Source: Mycolicibacterium stellerae (GTDB lineage: Bacteria; Actinomycetota; Actinomycetes; Mycobacteriales; Mycobacteriaceae). From it: a stretch of DNA of 64,000 nucleotides. Made by a program: the position numbers and the translations under genes. The notes under the pieces were generated by a model, which saw only the letters and a program-made list of their open reading frames with translations, had not been told where the DNA came from and searched no databases. Positions 50,772 through 60,923 of the stretch are shown one piece after another. The stretch lies in assembly GCF_003719305.1 (NCBI RefSeq), contig NZ_RARC01000003.1:310001-374000 (forward strand). The letters run 5' to 3'. The first letter of the stretch is position 1. Every line of letters begins with the position of its first letter.

Positions 50772-53051
50772 TCACCGCGCGGCCTCGAGGAGGACCCGTC
50801 GTTCCGCCGCGGCGATCACGCGCCGCGCGGAGTCCGCGGCGTCCGGGTTCACCGAGACCGAGGTGATCCCCATCCGGACCAGATGTTCGGCGAACGCGGG
50901 CTTCGTCGACGGTGCCTGGCCGCAGAGCGACGAGGTGATGCCGAACTTGCGTGCCGTGCTGATGATCTGGCCGATGGCATCGAGCACCGCGGGGTCGGAC
51001 TCGTCGAACAACTCGGCACACACATCGGAATCACGGTCGACGCCGAGCATCAGTTGAGTCAGGTCGTTGCTGCCGATGGACACGCCGTCGATTCCCAACC
51101 CGATGTACTCGGGCAACCAATGCATGACCGAGGGGACCTCGGCCATCACCCAGCGGTGCAGGCCGCGTTGACGGCCCAGCGGGCTGGCGTCGACAAGCGA
51201 CAGGCACTCCTCGAGTTCCCAACGCGTACGCACGAACGGGATCATCAGCCCGACATTGGGTGACTTTTCGCGGACTCGGGCCAGTGCCTCCAACTCGAGT
51301 GCGAACAGGTCGGGCTCCTTGACGTACCGGTAGCATCCGCGATAGCCGATCATCGGGTTGTGCTCGACTGGCTCGAATGCGTCGCCACCCTTCAACCCGC
51401 GAAACTCGTTGGTGCGGAAATCGGTCGCCCGGTAGATCACGGGGCGCGGCGCAAACGCCGCAGCGATACGGCCGACCGACGACTCCATCTTCGCGACCAG
51501 CGTGCCTTGTTCCCCGTGTGCGATGAGGTCGCGTGGATGGCGACCATCGAGCGCCTCCGTCAGCATGAACTCGGCTCGCAGCAGCCCCACTCCGTCGACC
51601 GCCTGCGCGGCAACGGTTTCGGCTGACTCGGCCATTGCCAGGTTGACGTACACCTTGGTTCCGGTGACCTCGCTCTGCACCTGAATCGGGGCACTGCGTT
51701 CCGTCGCAGATAGTCTCGCCGGTGCCTCAACGCGGCCGGACACCACCTCGCCGCGGGCTCCGTCGACGGTCACCGTCGTGCCGTCATGGAGGTCGCGGGT
51801 GCCGGTGCGGGCACCCACGATGCACGGCACCCCCAGCTCGCGCGCCACGATTGCGGCGTGACAAGTCATCCCGCCGGTGTCGGTGACGAGCGCCGCGGCG
51901 CGACGGATGGTGGGCAGCCAGTCCGGGTTCGTCATCTGCGCGACGAGAATTTCGCCCTCCTGCAGCCGGCCTCCTTCGTCGGGGGTCAGCAGCACGCGGA
52001 CCTTGCCCGACGCGATGCCCGGTGCCGCCGCCAGTCCGCGGGCGAGCACAACGTGCTCTTCGGATGCCGGCGGCTTGGTGTGGCCCAACGTCGTGATCGG
52101 CCGGGCCTGCACCAGGTAGGCCTTGCCGTTGGAGATCGCCCACTCGGTGTCCTGCGGGCAGCCGTTGTGGCGCTCGGTCGCGATCGCCAGCTCGGCAATC
52201 GTGCGCAGCTCATCCTCGGTCAGGACGCGCGAATCGGCCTGCGCATCGTCGAGATCGACCGTGGTGTCGTGGCCGTCCTCGCCACGAACGATCTTGAAAG
52301 CCTTGTGGCCCAATCGAATGTCGAGCGGTTGCATGGTCTCTTTGGAGACGATGTAGGTGTCGGGCTCCACCTCGCCTGACACCACGACCTCGCCGAGCCC
52401 GAAGGCGCCCTCGATGACCACCCGGTCCCTGGCGCCATTGCTCGGGTCGGCGGTGAACGCGACGCCTGCCTTTGCGGAATCCACCATCTGCTGAACAACC
52501 ACGGCCATGGCGGGATCTTGGGTGAAGCCACGGCTGGCTCGGTAGGTGATGACGCGTGGGCTGAACAGCGACATCCAACACCGTGTCACCGCGTCGAGAA
52601 GTCCTTCATCGCCGCTGACGTTGGTGATGGTCGCGTTCATTCCGGCGAACGACGCGTCGGCGCCGTCCTCGCCGGTTGCCGAGGAGCGCACCGCGACCAC
52701 GGCGCCCGGGCCGAGTGCGTGGTAAGCGTCGAGGATCGGTTGCCGCATTGCGTCGTCGATCCCGGCCTTCTGAACGAGCGCCTGCATCCAGTCGCACAGC
52801 TCGGTCAGTCGGCCGGCGTCGGCCATGTCGTGAAGTGCCTCGCGGTGCAGTGCGTTCAGCTCGGTGTCGACACCGCCGGCTCGCATCGAATCCCGATAGC
52901 AGTCCCGCAGCAGGACGAACCCTGGAGGAACGGGAAGGTCGGCGGCCACGAGCTCGCCCATGTTGGCGCCCTTGCCGCCGGCCTCCTCGGCATCGTCGAT
53001 CCTCAACGTGGAGATGTCGCGGACGTATGTCACATCGCTTCGAGAGTCCAT
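50772..53051 (-). CDS. ppsA: Phosphoenolpyruvate synthase
   Basis: A 759-residue enzyme converting pyruvate, ATP and water to PEP, AMP and phosphate for gluconeogenesis. Order: N-terminal ATP-grasp domain (GGKGANMGEL; VRSSATGEDGADASFAGMN), mobile phosphohistidine domain with TDTGGMTCHAAIVARELG (catalytic His), and the C-terminal PEP/pyruvate barrel (GVGLLRAEFM; SIGSNDLTQLMLGVDRDS; LCGQAPS with the catalytic Cys). It diverges from the trehalose/GH65 gene over a 184-base gap with DosR-like boxes. The MgtA-like gene follows after 7 bases. Confidence 0.93.
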   Translation of the reverse strand: MDSRSDVTYVRDISTLRIDDAEEAGGKGANMGELVAADLPVPPGFVLLRDCYRDSMRAGGVDTELNALHREALHDMADAGRLTELCDWMQALVQKAGIDDAMRQPILDAYHALGPGAVVAVRSSATGEDGADASFAGMNATITNVSGDEGLLDAVTRCWMSLFSPRVITYRASRGFTQDPAMAVVVQQMVDSAKAGVAFTADPSNGARDRVVIEGAFGLGEVVVSGEVEPDTYIVSKETMQPLDIRLGHKAFKIVRGEDGHDTTVDLDDAQADSRVLTEDELRTIAELAIATERHNGCPQDTEWAISNGKAYLVQARPITTLGHTKPPASEEHVVLARGLAAAPGIASGKVRVLLTPDEGGRLQEGEILVAQMTNPDWLPTIRRAAALVTDTGGMTCHAAIVARELGVPCIVGARTGTRDLHDGTTVTVDGARGEVVSGRVEAPARLSATERSAPIQVQSEVTGTKVYVNLAMAESAETVAAQAVDGVGLLRAEFMLTEALDGRHPRDLIAHGEQGTLVAKMESSVGRIAAAFAPRPVIYRATDFRTNEFRGLKGGDAFEPVEHNPMIGYRGCYRYVKEPDLFALELEALARVREKSPNVGLMIPFVRTRWELEECLSLVDASPLGRQRGLHRWVMAEVPSVMHWLPEYIGLGIDGVSIGSNDLTQLMLGVDRDSDVCAELFDESDPAVLDAIGQIISTARKFGITSSLCGQAPSTKPAFAEHLVRMGITSVSVNPDAADSARRVIAAAERRVLLEAAR

Positions 53052-53108
53052 GTGTCCAGCCTCTGTCGGGGCCCGATGCTCCGGTACCGTCCGACGACCA
53101 TCTTCGGG

Positions 53109-53172
53109 CCGCCGAAGGTCCCGAATGCCGAGGGCACTAGGTCCTCAGTTCGCGAAGTGGGACCTCGTGCCC
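53109..53172. promoter_or_regulatory. Three DosR-like elements in the ppsA/otsB1-like divergent promoter
   Basis: CCGCCGAAGGTCCC (53109-53122), GGGCACTAGGTCCT (53132-53145) and GGGACCTCGTGCCC (53159-53172) each match the consensus at 9 of 14 positions. A TACATA at 53198-53203 could serve as -10 element for the rightward gene. Individually weak; the cluster of three is the argument. Confidence 0.5.
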
Positions 53173-53235
53173 TTCCCCGACGACCGGGTTCCTGGCATAC
53201 ATAAAGGCAGGACACCGGAAGTAAGGAGAGTGGCC

Positions 53236-56200
53236 TTGAGGCTGCCGGTCTTCGTCGACCCGCGCTTTTACGACGCGGTGATCTTCGACCTCGACGGTGT
53301 CGTGACCGACACCGCCGCCATTCATGCAGCGGCATGGAAGGCGGTGTTCGACGATTTCCTTTCTCGTCGGGCGCCGTCCGTCGGTGAGGACCACACCCCG
53401 CTCACCGACGACGACTACCACGGCTTCATCGACGGCATGTCGCGGTTGGACGGCGTGGCGAATCTCCTCAAGTCGCGGGGAATCTCCGTTCCGTGGGGCA
53501 GTGCCGACGACGAAGGCGATCAGACGGTGTGCGGCATCGCCAACCGCAAGCAGCAGCTGTTCATGGAGCTGACGGCCGACGGTGTACCGGTATTCGAGTC
53601 CACCGTCGATTTCGTGCGTCAACTCCAGAAAGCAGACATCGTCACCGCGGTCTTCTCGTCGAGCCGCAATTGCGCCCAGATCCTCTACGGCGCGGGACTC
53701 TCTGACCTGTTCCCGGTGCGGGTCGACGGGGTGGCGGCCGAGGAACTGGGCCTGCCAGGCAAACCCCACCCCGCCATGTTGCACGAGACCGCAAAACGAC
53801 TCGGGGTGCGCCCGCAGAGGTGCGTTGTCGTCGAAGATGCGCAAGCGGGGGTGGCCGCAGGTCATGACGGCGGCTTCGGGCTCGTCATCGGCGTTGACCG
53901 CATCGGGCGCGCCGATGACTTGCGGCGATGGGGGGCAGACGTCGTCGTTCATGATCTCGTCGCAGTGAGTGTGCGCGGCAGCTATCAACGGATCTCTGCC
54001 ATGCCGGATGCGCTTCGGTCGTACAGCGAAATCGCGCCGCTGGCCGAAACGCGGCAGCCCGTGGTGTTGTTGGACTTCGACGGCACGCTTTCTGAGATCG
54101 TCGGCGACCCCGACGCCGCCAGGCTGACTCCTGACGCCGAGAAGATGCTGGTATCTCTCGCCGCGCGCTGCCCGGTCGCGGTGATCAGTGGCCGAAGCCT
54201 CGCCGACATCCGCGGCCGCATCGGGGTGCCCGGCGTGTGGTATGCGGGCAGCCACGGGTTCGAGCTGGTGGCGCCGGACGGGACGCACCATCAGAACGAG
54301 GCGGGGGTGCAAGCGATTCACGTCATCGGCGAAGCGGTGTCCGAACTCCGCGACCGGTTGGCCGGCGTCGAGGGAATCCTGATCGAGGACAAACGATTCA
54401 CCGTGGCAGTGCACTACCGCAATGTCGCACCCGCGCGGATCGATGAAGTCATCGCTGCTGTAAGGATCATCGGGCAACGCGACATGCTCCGCGTGACAAG
54501 TGGACGCAAGGTCATCGAACTGCGGCCCGACGTCGACTGGGGCAAGGGAAAGGCGGTCGAGTGGATTGTCGACCGGATCGATGGCCCCGACCTGCTCCTG
54601 CCGATCTACATCGGGGATGACCTCACCGACGAAGACGCGTTCGACGCGACCCGGCGCAGAGGCATCGGGGTGGCGGTCCGTAATCCCGAGTCCGGCGATC
54701 GGCGCTCGGCCGCGCGATTCGTCCTCGATGACCCCGACGCCGTCAGTCGCTTCCTGACGCGGCTCGCCGATCAGCTGGCAGCCGAGCAGGACACCGAAAA
54801 CGATCCATGGAAGCTGACCTTCGGGGGATACGACGCGGCCGACGAAAAGCTGCGCGAAGCGTTGTGCACGATGGGTAACGGCTATCTGGCGGTGCGGGGC
54901 GCGGCACCCGAGTGTGATGCGGGTGAATTCCACTACCCGGGAACATATGTGGCAGGTATCTACAACCGTCTCAGCGACGAGGTTTCGGGCACGGTAATCG
55001 ATAACGAGAGCCTGGTGAACCTGCCGAACTGGTTGCCGTTGACCTTTCGCATCAACGACGGCCCTTGGTTCGCCATCGACGACGTCGACATCTCGTCCTA
55101 CCTGGTTACTCTCGACATTCGCCGAGCTACGCTCTCCCGTGATTTCGTGTTCTCCGATCAGGCCGGGCGGATCACCCGCGTCAGGCAAAGTCGGTTCGTT
55201 GCGATGCACCTGCCGCACGCCGCTGCCATGGAGACGACGGTGCAGCCAGAGAACTGGTCGGGGCGGATCGAGTTCCGATCGGTGATCGACGGTGGTGTGC
55301 AGAACAAGGGAGTCGACCGGTACCGGGACCTGTCGTCGCAACACCTGGCGGTCGATGGGTTGCGTGAACTGTCAAGCGACTCAGTGCTGTTGGAGGCCGA
55401 GACCGTCGAGTCGAAGATCCGGGTGGCTGTCGCCATGCGGACCACGGTGCGCGACGGTGATGCGAAAGGCCGCCTGGTCAATGATGGCGGCCGGGTAGGC
55501 CACCGCATCGCCGTTGACGTGGGAGTCGGCGGATCGGTCACGCTGGAAAAGATCGTCACCGTGTTCACGAGTAGGGACCGGGGTATATCCGGCCCGGTGG
55601 CCGCCGCGGATCGCGAGCTCAGCCGCGTCGGCGGGTACGCCGACCTCGAACGCGGGCACCGGAGGGCCTGGGCACAGTTGTGGGAACGCTTCTACATCGA
55701 AATGGGACGTGACGCCGACCTCCGCCGCGTGATTCGGCTGCAACAACTGCATCTCGTGCAGACACTTTCGCCCCACACGGCCGAGTCGGACGTGGGTGTG
55801 CCCGCCCGCGGTCTGCACGGCGAGGCCTATCGCGGCCATGTGTTCTGGGATGAGTTGTTCGTCTTCCCGGTCACGAACATGCGACTGCCGGAGGTGACCC
55901 GGTCGTTGTTGATGTACCGCTACCGACGATTGCCCGAAGCGCGCCGCGCAGCGCGCGAGGCAGGTTACGCCGGTGCGATGTTCCCCTGGCAGTCCGGCAG
56001 TGACGGGCGCGAGGAAAGCCAGCGGATGCATCTGAACCCGCGATCCGGCCGGTGGAACCCGGACGCCAGCGCGCGCGCTCACCACGTCGGCCTCGCCATC
56101 GCCTATAACGTGTGGCAGTACTTCCAGGTCACCGGCGACGTCGGCTTTCTCATCGACCACGGAGCCGAAATGCTCGCGGAGATCGCGAGGTTCTGGGTCA

Positions 56201-57174
56201 GCCTGGCGACCTTCGACCCGGTGCGAGACAGGTACGTCATTCGCGGTGTGATCGGACCTGACGAGTTCCACTCCGGATACCCCGGCCGCGAGTACGACGG
56301 CATCGACAACAACGCCTACACCAACGTCATCGCGGTCTGGGTGATCATCCGCGCGCTCGAGGCGCTCGAACACATACCGCTGTACTACCGGCTCGCCCTG
56401 CTGGAGACACTTGGAATCGACGACGAGGACCTCGCCAAGTGGGAGGACGTGAGCCGGCGAATGTTCGTGCCCTTCCACGACGGAGTCCTGAGTCAATTCG
56501 AGGGCTACGAGAAGTTGAGGGAATTGGACTGGGAGAGCTACCGGACCCGGTATGACAGCCTGCAACGCCTCGATCGCATCCTGGAGGCCGAGAACGACAG
56601 CGCCAACAACTACAAGGCCTCCAAACAGGCTGATGTGCTGATGCTGTTCTACCTGCTGTCCGCCGACGAACTCTACGAGCTGTTCGACCGACTCGGATAC
56701 CGCTTCACCCCCGAACAGATCCCGAAAACAATCGATTACTACAAATCCCGCACTTCGCACGGATCGACCCTGAGCGCGGTGGTGCACGCCTGGGTGCTGG
56801 CCCGTGGCAACCGCCATCAGGCGATGGAGTACTTCGCACAGGCACTGGCCTCCGATGTCGTCGATATCCAAGGTGGGACAACGGCCGAAGGTATCCACCT
56901 GGCGGCGATGGCGGGAACCATCGACCTGTTGCAACGATGCTTCACCGGACTGGAAGTCCGGCGCGACCGCATCGTGCTGGGGCCGTTATGGCCGAAATCC
57001 CTTGGGAAATTAGCTTTCACGTTCCGCTATCGAGGTCACCGGCTTCGGTTGGGAGTCAGCGGACGAGACGCGACCTTGAGCGCGGAACCGGGCGATGCTC
57101 CGCCGGTGCTGGTCGAGTGCCGTGGTGCCGAGCAGACTCTGGTCGCCGGGGGCACCGTCGAGTTCACTGCGTGA
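53236..57174 (+). CDS. otsB1: HAD / trehalose-6-phosphate phosphatase / GH65 fusion (Rv2006 type)
   Basis: A 1312-residue three-domain protein like Rv2006 (OtsB1). Residues 5-250: beta-phosphoglucomutase-like HAD unit (FDLDGVVTDTAA near 14; PHPAMLHETAKRLG). Residues 275-505: trehalose-6-phosphate phosphatase (LLDFDGTLSEI with Asp280; IYIGDDLTDEDAF). Residues 525-1312: glycoside hydrolase 65, the maltose/trehalose/kojibiose phosphorylase family, with acid Glu near 1010 in GVIGPDEFHSGY and KQADVLMLFYLL. Unlike Rv2006, whose HAD motif is degenerate (VGLDN), this one is intact. TTG 53236 fits the AAGGAG at 53223; GTG 53230 is possible. Phosphorolysis followed by mutase would recycle trehalose to glucose 6-phosphate, an inference. 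Confidence 0.9.
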   Translation: MRLPVFVDPRFYDAVIFDLDGVVTDTAAIHAAAWKAVFDDFLSRRAPSVGEDHTPLTDDDYHGFIDGMSRLDGVANLLKSRGISVPWGSADDEGDQTVCGIANRKQQLFMELTADGVPVFESTVDFVRQLQKADIVTAVFSSSRNCAQILYGAGLSDLFPVRVDGVAAEELGLPGKPHPAMLHETAKRLGVRPQRCVVVEDAQAGVAAGHDGGFGLVIGVDRIGRADDLRRWGADVVVHDLVAVSVRGSYQRISAMPDALRSYSEIAPLAETRQPVVLLDFDGTLSEIVGDPDAARLTPDAEKMLVSLAARCPVAVISGRSLADIRGRIGVPGVWYAGSHGFELVAPDGTHHQNEAGVQAIHVIGEAVSELRDRLAGVEGILIEDKRFTVAVHYRNVAPARIDEVIAAVRIIGQRDMLRVTSGRKVIELRPDVDWGKGKAVEWIVDRIDGPDLLLPIYIGDDLTDEDAFDATRRRGIGVAVRNPESGDRRSAARFVLDDPDAVSRFLTRLADQLAAEQDTENDPWKLTFGGYDAADEKLREALCTMGNGYLAVRGAAPECDAGEFHYPGTYVAGIYNRLSDEVSGTVIDNESLVNLPNWLPLTFRINDGPWFAIDDVDISSYLVTLDIRRATLSRDFVFSDQAGRITRVRQSRFVAMHLPHAAAMETTVQPENWSGRIEFRSVIDGGVQNKGVDRYRDLSSQHLAVDGLRELSSDSVLLEAETVESKIRVAVAMRTTVRDGDAKGRLVNDGGRVGHRIAVDVGVGGSVTLEKIVTVFTSRDRGISGPVAAADRELSRVGGYADLERGHRRAWAQLWERFYIEMGRDADLRRVIRLQQLHLVQTLSPHTAESDVGVPARGLHGEAYRGHVFWDELFVFPVTNMRLPEVTRSLLMYRYRRLPEARRAAREAGYAGAMFPWQSGSDGREESQRMHLNPRSGRWNPDASARAHHVGLAIAYNVWQYFQVTGDVGFLIDHGAEMLAEIARFWVSLATFDPVRDRYVIRGVIGPDEFHSGYPGREYDGIDNNAYTNVIAVWVIIRALEALEHIPLYYRLALLETLGIDDEDLAKWEDVSRRMFVPFHDGVLSQFEGYEKLRELDWESYRTRYDSLQRLDRILEAENDSANNYKASKQADVLMLFYLLSADELYELFDRLGYRFTPEQIPKTIDYYKSRTSHGSTLSAVVHAWVLARGNRHQAMEYFAQALASDVVDIQGGTTAEGIHLAAMAGTIDLLQRCFTGLEVRRDRIVLGPLWPKSLGKLAFTFRYRGHRLRLGVSGRDATLSAEPGDAPPVLVECRGAEQTLVAGGTVEFTA

Positions 57175-57200
57175 GCAACGACCAACGGCCCGGCCCTGGT

Positions 57201-57214
57201 GGGACTTAAGGCCC
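57201..57214 (+). promoter_or_regulatory. Very strong DosR-like box
   Basis: GGGACTTAAGGCCC matches the consensus at 13 of 14 positions. No partner at 21-22 bases is visible. It lies 27 bases after the trehalose/GH65 stop and 105 bases before the small gene at 57319, leaving room for a leader of about 60-70 bases. Confidence 0.75.
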
Positions 57215-57318
57215 GCTGCGAAACGGACCTACGAACAGCCGGATCCGTGCGTTCGGCCCTACGGACGAAGCGGCGATCTTGGTGTGATCAAGGGGTACGA
57301 CTCGACGAGGAGGCCACC

Positions 57319-57594
57319 ATGAGGTCACTGAACCGCCTGATCCCGTTGGTCGGCCGGGTGCATCAGCCCGCGCCGCAGGTGTCGGCCTACCGAGTGATAG
57401 ACCGGCTGCATGAGGGCCGCGCGGCGCGCGTTTCCGTCGACGGGATAGCCGCCACGGTAGGCGCGTGGCTGGCTGAACTCGGTGTGTCCAGCCCGATGGT
57501 CGAGGAGCTGGCGAAGGCGGTACGAAGCGGTGACTGGCCCGCGGCCCACGCAATAGCCGAGCACCTGTCGATCGATGTGGCCGTCGCGGCGTAG
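57319..57594 (+). CDS. Small hypothetical protein behind a strong DosR-like box
   Basis: A 91-residue protein I do not recognise. ATG 57319 follows a good GAGGAGG site. The sequence has a basic start (MRSLNRLIPLVGRV), a central IDRLHEGRAARVSVDGIAATVGAWLAE... region suggesting short helices, and an acidic-to-alanine tail (AEHLSIDVAVAA). There is no cysteine, signal or membrane helix. Its stop is two bases before the WS/DGAT start, so the pair is translationally coupled; it might regulate or stabilise that enzyme. It lies alone after a 13/14 box and is thus a good candidate hypoxia-induced small protein. Confidence 0.7.
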   Translation: MRSLNRLIPLVGRVHQPAPQVSAYRVIDRLHEGRAARVSVDGIAATVGAWLAELGVSSPMVEELAKAVRSGDWPAAHAIAEHLSIDVAVAA

Positions 57595-57596
57595 GC

Positions 57597-58955
57597 ATGG
57601 CCGATTTTCTTCGTAACAGCGACGCCTTCGTTTGGTCGATTGAGGGCGATCCCCGCTTACGGTCGACCATCGTCACGCTTGTCGTGCTCGAGCAGGCCCC
57701 CGACTGGGACGAGGTCGTCACCAGATTCGAGTTGCTCACCGATGCCGTGCCGAAGTTCCGGCAACGGGTGGTGGAGTCGCCGTATCCTCTGCCGCCCCGC
57801 TGGGAAGACGATCCCGACTTCGATTTGACGTTCCATCTGCGGAGGATCACCGCCCCGAAACCGGGCAGCTTGGACACCGCGCTCGAGATCGCTCGCGTCG
57901 CCGCCATGGCGGATTTCGACCGGGCAAGGCCGCTGTGGGAGGCCACCGTGATCGACGGCTTGTCAGACGGCGGCGCCGCGCTGCTGTGCAAACTGCATCA
58001 TGCGCTCACAGACGGTGTCGGAGCCGTCGAGATGTCGGCGATTCTGTTCGACCGGGAGCAGCGGTCCAGCCGGCGCGGCGCTGCCCGGACACCGACTGAG
58101 CCCGCGACATCGGGTCTGCCTGCGCTCGTCCGGGACATCGCACTCGACGGTGGACGCTTGGTGGTGCGAGCGCTCAACGAGATGCCGAAACTGGTCCTCG
58201 ACAGCGTTCGGAGTCCCATCGATACCGTCGCGGATGCGGTGTCGACGATCGGCTCGATCGCCCGCACCATGCGGCCGATCCTGTATCCAGGCTCACCGAT
58301 CATGACCGACCGCGGCACGGTTCGCCGACTGGCCGTGAGCCAGGTATCGATGGACAAGCTGCACCGGGCCGGAAAGGTGGCGGGGGGGTCGTTGAACGAC
58401 GCCCTGATCGCCGCCATCGCCGGGGGACTGTGCCGATACCACGAAAAGCACGGCAAGGCCGTGAACCATTTCGTGGTGTCCATGCCGATCAGCACCAGGA
58501 CGGCAGAAGACCCGATCGGCGGCAATCGCGCGACCTTGATGCGGTTCGATGTGCCCGCGGCCGACATGGACCCTGCGCTGCGCATCCGGCTGATTCACGA
58601 ACAGAGCGCCAAGGCACGCCAAGAGAAATCGCTGGCTTACACCCAGCAGATCGCTGGCGTGTTGAACATCATGCCTGCCGGGTACGTGGGCTCAGCGCTA
58701 CGCCATGTCGACTTCGTCGCCAGTAACGTTCCCGGGTTCCCCGAACGCCTGTACTTCGCGGGCGCCGCGGTGCGGATGCCGTTCGCGTTCTCGCCGACCA
58801 TCGGAGCCGCCATGAACATCACCTTGCTGTCCTATGTCGACACGTGTTCGCTGGGGATCAATGTGGATACCGGCGCGATATCCGACCTCGGCGACTTCTA
58901 CGACTGCCTGGCGGCCGGGTTCGACGACGTGCTCAACCTCGTGGCGGACAACTAG
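57597..58955 (+). CDS. WS/DGAT-family acyltransferase (third copy)
   Basis: A 452-residue member of the wax ester synthase/diacylglycerol acyltransferase family. It starts MADFLRNSDAFVWSIEGDPRLR, carries HHALTDG (HHxxxDG) near residue 133, and shows HFVVSMPISTRTAED and ASNVPGFPERLYFAGA in the C-terminal half. It differs from the Tgs1-like opening (LTTLDA) and from the copy at 1998, so it probably prefers another acceptor. ATG 57597 lies 2 bases after the small gene's stop. It converges with the arc operon across 8 bases. Confidence 0.9.
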   Translation: MADFLRNSDAFVWSIEGDPRLRSTIVTLVVLEQAPDWDEVVTRFELLTDAVPKFRQRVVESPYPLPPRWEDDPDFDLTFHLRRITAPKPGSLDTALEIARVAAMADFDRARPLWEATVIDGLSDGGAALLCKLHHALTDGVGAVEMSAILFDREQRSSRRGAARTPTEPATSGLPALVRDIALDGGRLVVRALNEMPKLVLDSVRSPIDTVADAVSTIGSIARTMRPILYPGSPIMTDRGTVRRLAVSQVSMDKLHRAGKVAGGSLNDALIAAIAGGLCRYHEKHGKAVNHFVVSMPISTRTAEDPIGGNRATLMRFDVPAADMDPALRIRLIHEQSAKARQEKSLAYTQQIAGVLNIMPAGYVGSALRHVDFVASNVPGFPERLYFAGAAVRMPFAFSPTIGAAMNITLLSYVDTCSLGINVDTGAISDLGDFYDCLAAGFDDVLNLVADN

Positions 58956-58963
58956 CAGCGGGC

Positions 58964-59881
58964 TCAAACCCGCTGCAGCATATGCACTCTGGTGCCGGCG
59001 GTGCCACCGACGATGTCTGCGATGTCTGTCAACGAACCGATGACGGCTTCCCGGCCGGTCGACCGCGCGAATCCACACGCCGCTTCGACCTTCGGCCCCA
59101 TCGATCCCGCGGGCAGGTTCAGATCCGCAACTTGCTCGACTGTGACCGAGCCCAGCCTGGCTTGGTCGGGCCCACCCCAATCGACGTAGACGCCGTCGAC
59201 GTCGGTGGCGATCACCAGTAGGTCGGCGTCGAGTTGTTCGGCGAGCAGCGCCGAGGCCAGGTCCTTGTCGATGACGGCCTCGACGCCGTGAAGTCGACCG
59301 TTCTCGTCGTACACCGTCGGTATGCCTCCGCCGCCTGCGCAGATGACGATCGTGCCGCGTTCCACAAGGCTGCGAATCGGGCCGATTTCAAAGATCCGCT
59401 TCGGTTTTGGGCTCGCCACCACCCTGCGGAACTTGTCACCGTCGGGGGCGATGGTCCAGCCGCCGGCGACCGCGAGCCGCTGCGCGGTCGCTTCGTCGTA
59501 GACCGGGCCGATCGGCTTGGTGGGATGGCGGAACGCGGGATCGTCGCGGTCGACCTCGATCATCGTCAGGACCGTCGCCAGTGACTGATCTGCGGGCAGC
59601 AGGTTGCCCAGCTCCTGTTCGATGACGTAGCCGATCATCGCCTCGGTCTGGGCGCCGAGCACATCGAGCGGGTAGGGCGCCACATCGTGGTAGGCCGCCG
59701 CCTGCAGGGCCAGCAACCCGACCTGCGGTCCGTTGCCGTGCGCGATGACGATCTCGTTGCCGGGTGTGATGGCGGCGATGCGCTGCGCGGCGGCCTGGAT
59801 GTTGGTGCGCTGATTCTCCGCAGTCAACGGCTGGCCGCGCTGGAGGATCGCGTTGCCCCCCAAGGCGATGACGATTCGCAT
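58964..59881 (-). CDS. arcC: Carbamate kinase
   Basis: A 305-residue cytoplasmic kinase that makes ATP from carbamoyl phosphate and ADP, the last step of the arginine deiminase pathway. Family features: [11 protein letters not shown] start, [55 protein letters not shown], and [11 protein letters not shown] with the nucleotide-binding region SMGPKVEAA. Last gene of arcD-arcA-arcB-arcC, 9 bases after arcB. Gives the pathway its ATP yield without oxygen. Confidence 0.96.
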   Translation of the reverse strand: MRIVIALGGNAILQRGQPLTAENQRTNIQAAAQRIAAITPGNEIVIAHGNGPQVGLLALQAAAYHDVAPYPLDVLGAQTEAMIGYVIEQELGNLLPADQSLATVLTMIEVDRDDPAFRHPTKPIGPVYDEATAQRLAVAGGWTIAPDGDKFRRVVASPKPKRIFEIGPIRSLVERGTIVICAGGGGIPTVYDENGRLHGVEAVIDKDLASALLAEQLDADLLVIATDVDGVYVDWGGPDQARLGSVTVEQVADLNLPAGSMGPKVEAACGFARSTGREAVIGSLTDIADIVGGTAGTRVHMLQRV

Positions 59882-59890
59882 CCGTGCTTC

Positions 59891-60895
59891 CTAGCTCAAT
59901 GCGGACACGAGGACCGCCTTGATCGTGTGCATGCGGTTCTCGGCCTGCTCGAACGCGATGTTCGCCGCGCTCTCGAACACGTCATCGGTGACCTCGATGC
60001 CGTTCGAGAGGTGTGGGTACTGCGCGGCGATCTTTGCGCCGACCTCCGTCTCGCAATTGTGCAACGCGGGCAGGCAGTGCATGAACTTCACCCGCGGGTT
60101 GGCGGACGCCGCGATCAGTTCCTTGTTGACCTGAAACGGAAGGAGGTGCTCGATGCGCTCGGACCATGTCTCCACCGGTTCGCCCATCGACACCCAGACA
60201 TCGGTGTAGATGAAATCGACGCCACTGACCGCCTTGAACGGGTTGTCGGTGACGGTGATGTGCGCGCCGGAGGCCGCCGCGAACTCTTCACACAGCGATA
60301 CGTGGTCGTCGTTGGGCCACAGTTCGGGAGGTGCCCCGATCCGGACATCCATGCCGAGTTTGGCGGCGACGAGCAGCAGCGAGTTCGCCACGTTGTTTCG
60401 GCCATCGCCGACGAAGGCAAAAGAGATGTCGGTCAACGGCTTCGAGCAATGCTCGGTCATGGTGAGGACGTCGGCGAGCATCTGGGTGGGGTGGAACTCG
60501 TCGGTGAGGCCGTTGAACACGGGCACGCCTGCGTATTCGGCAAGCTCCTCGACGGTTTTCTGGCTCGCGCCACGGTATTCGATCGCGTCATACATCCTGC
60601 CGAGCACACGCGCGGTGTCCTTCATCGACTCCTTGTGTCCGATCTGCGACGACGTGGGGTCGATGTAGGTGACGTGCGCCCCTTCGTCGTGTGCGGCAAC
60701 CTCGAAGGCGCATCGGGTCCGAGTCGACGCCTTCTCGAAGATCAGCGCGATGTTCTTGCCTGTCAGGACTGGTCGGTCGAGCCCGGAGTACTTCGCCCGC
60801 TTGAGGTCGCGAGACAGGTCCAAAAGGTAGTGCAGGTCGCGCTCGGTGTGATGAACCAGGCTGAGCAGATTGCGGTTTCGGTTGTTAAACGCCAT
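59891..60895 (-). CDS. arcB: Catabolic ornithine carbamoyltransferase
   Basis: A 334-residue enzyme splitting citrulline with phosphate into ornithine and carbamoyl phosphate. The carbamoyl-phosphate loop is [13 protein letters not shown], the substrate loop [12 protein letters not shown] and the catalytic cysteine [11 protein letters not shown]-type catabolic features (opening [23 protein letters not shown]) and location in an arc operon favour the catabolic role over anabolic ArgF. It starts 28 bases after arcA. Confidence 0.95.
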   Translation of the reverse strand: MAFNNRNRNLLSLVHHTERDLHYLLDLSRDLKRAKYSGLDRPVLTGKNIALIFEKASTRTRCAFEVAAHDEGAHVTYIDPTSSQIGHKESMKDTARVLGRMYDAIEYRGASQKTVEELAEYAGVPVFNGLTDEFHPTQMLADVLTMTEHCSKPLTDISFAFVGDGRNNVANSLLLVAAKLGMDVRIGAPPELWPNDDHVSLCEEFAAASGAHITVTDNPFKAVSGVDFIYTDVWVSMGEPVETWSERIEHLLPFQVNKELIAASANPRVKFMHCLPALHNCETEVGAKIAAQYPHLSNGIEVTDDVFESAANIAFEQAENRMHTIKAVLVSALS

Positions 60896-60923
60896 GACGG
60901 TTTGCCCTTCGACTTGGAAGTTC

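Noticed and set aside
53137..55344. 735-codon leftward frame opposite the trehalose/GH65 gene
   Set aside because: Antisense shadow; the sense frame has three recognisable enzyme domains.
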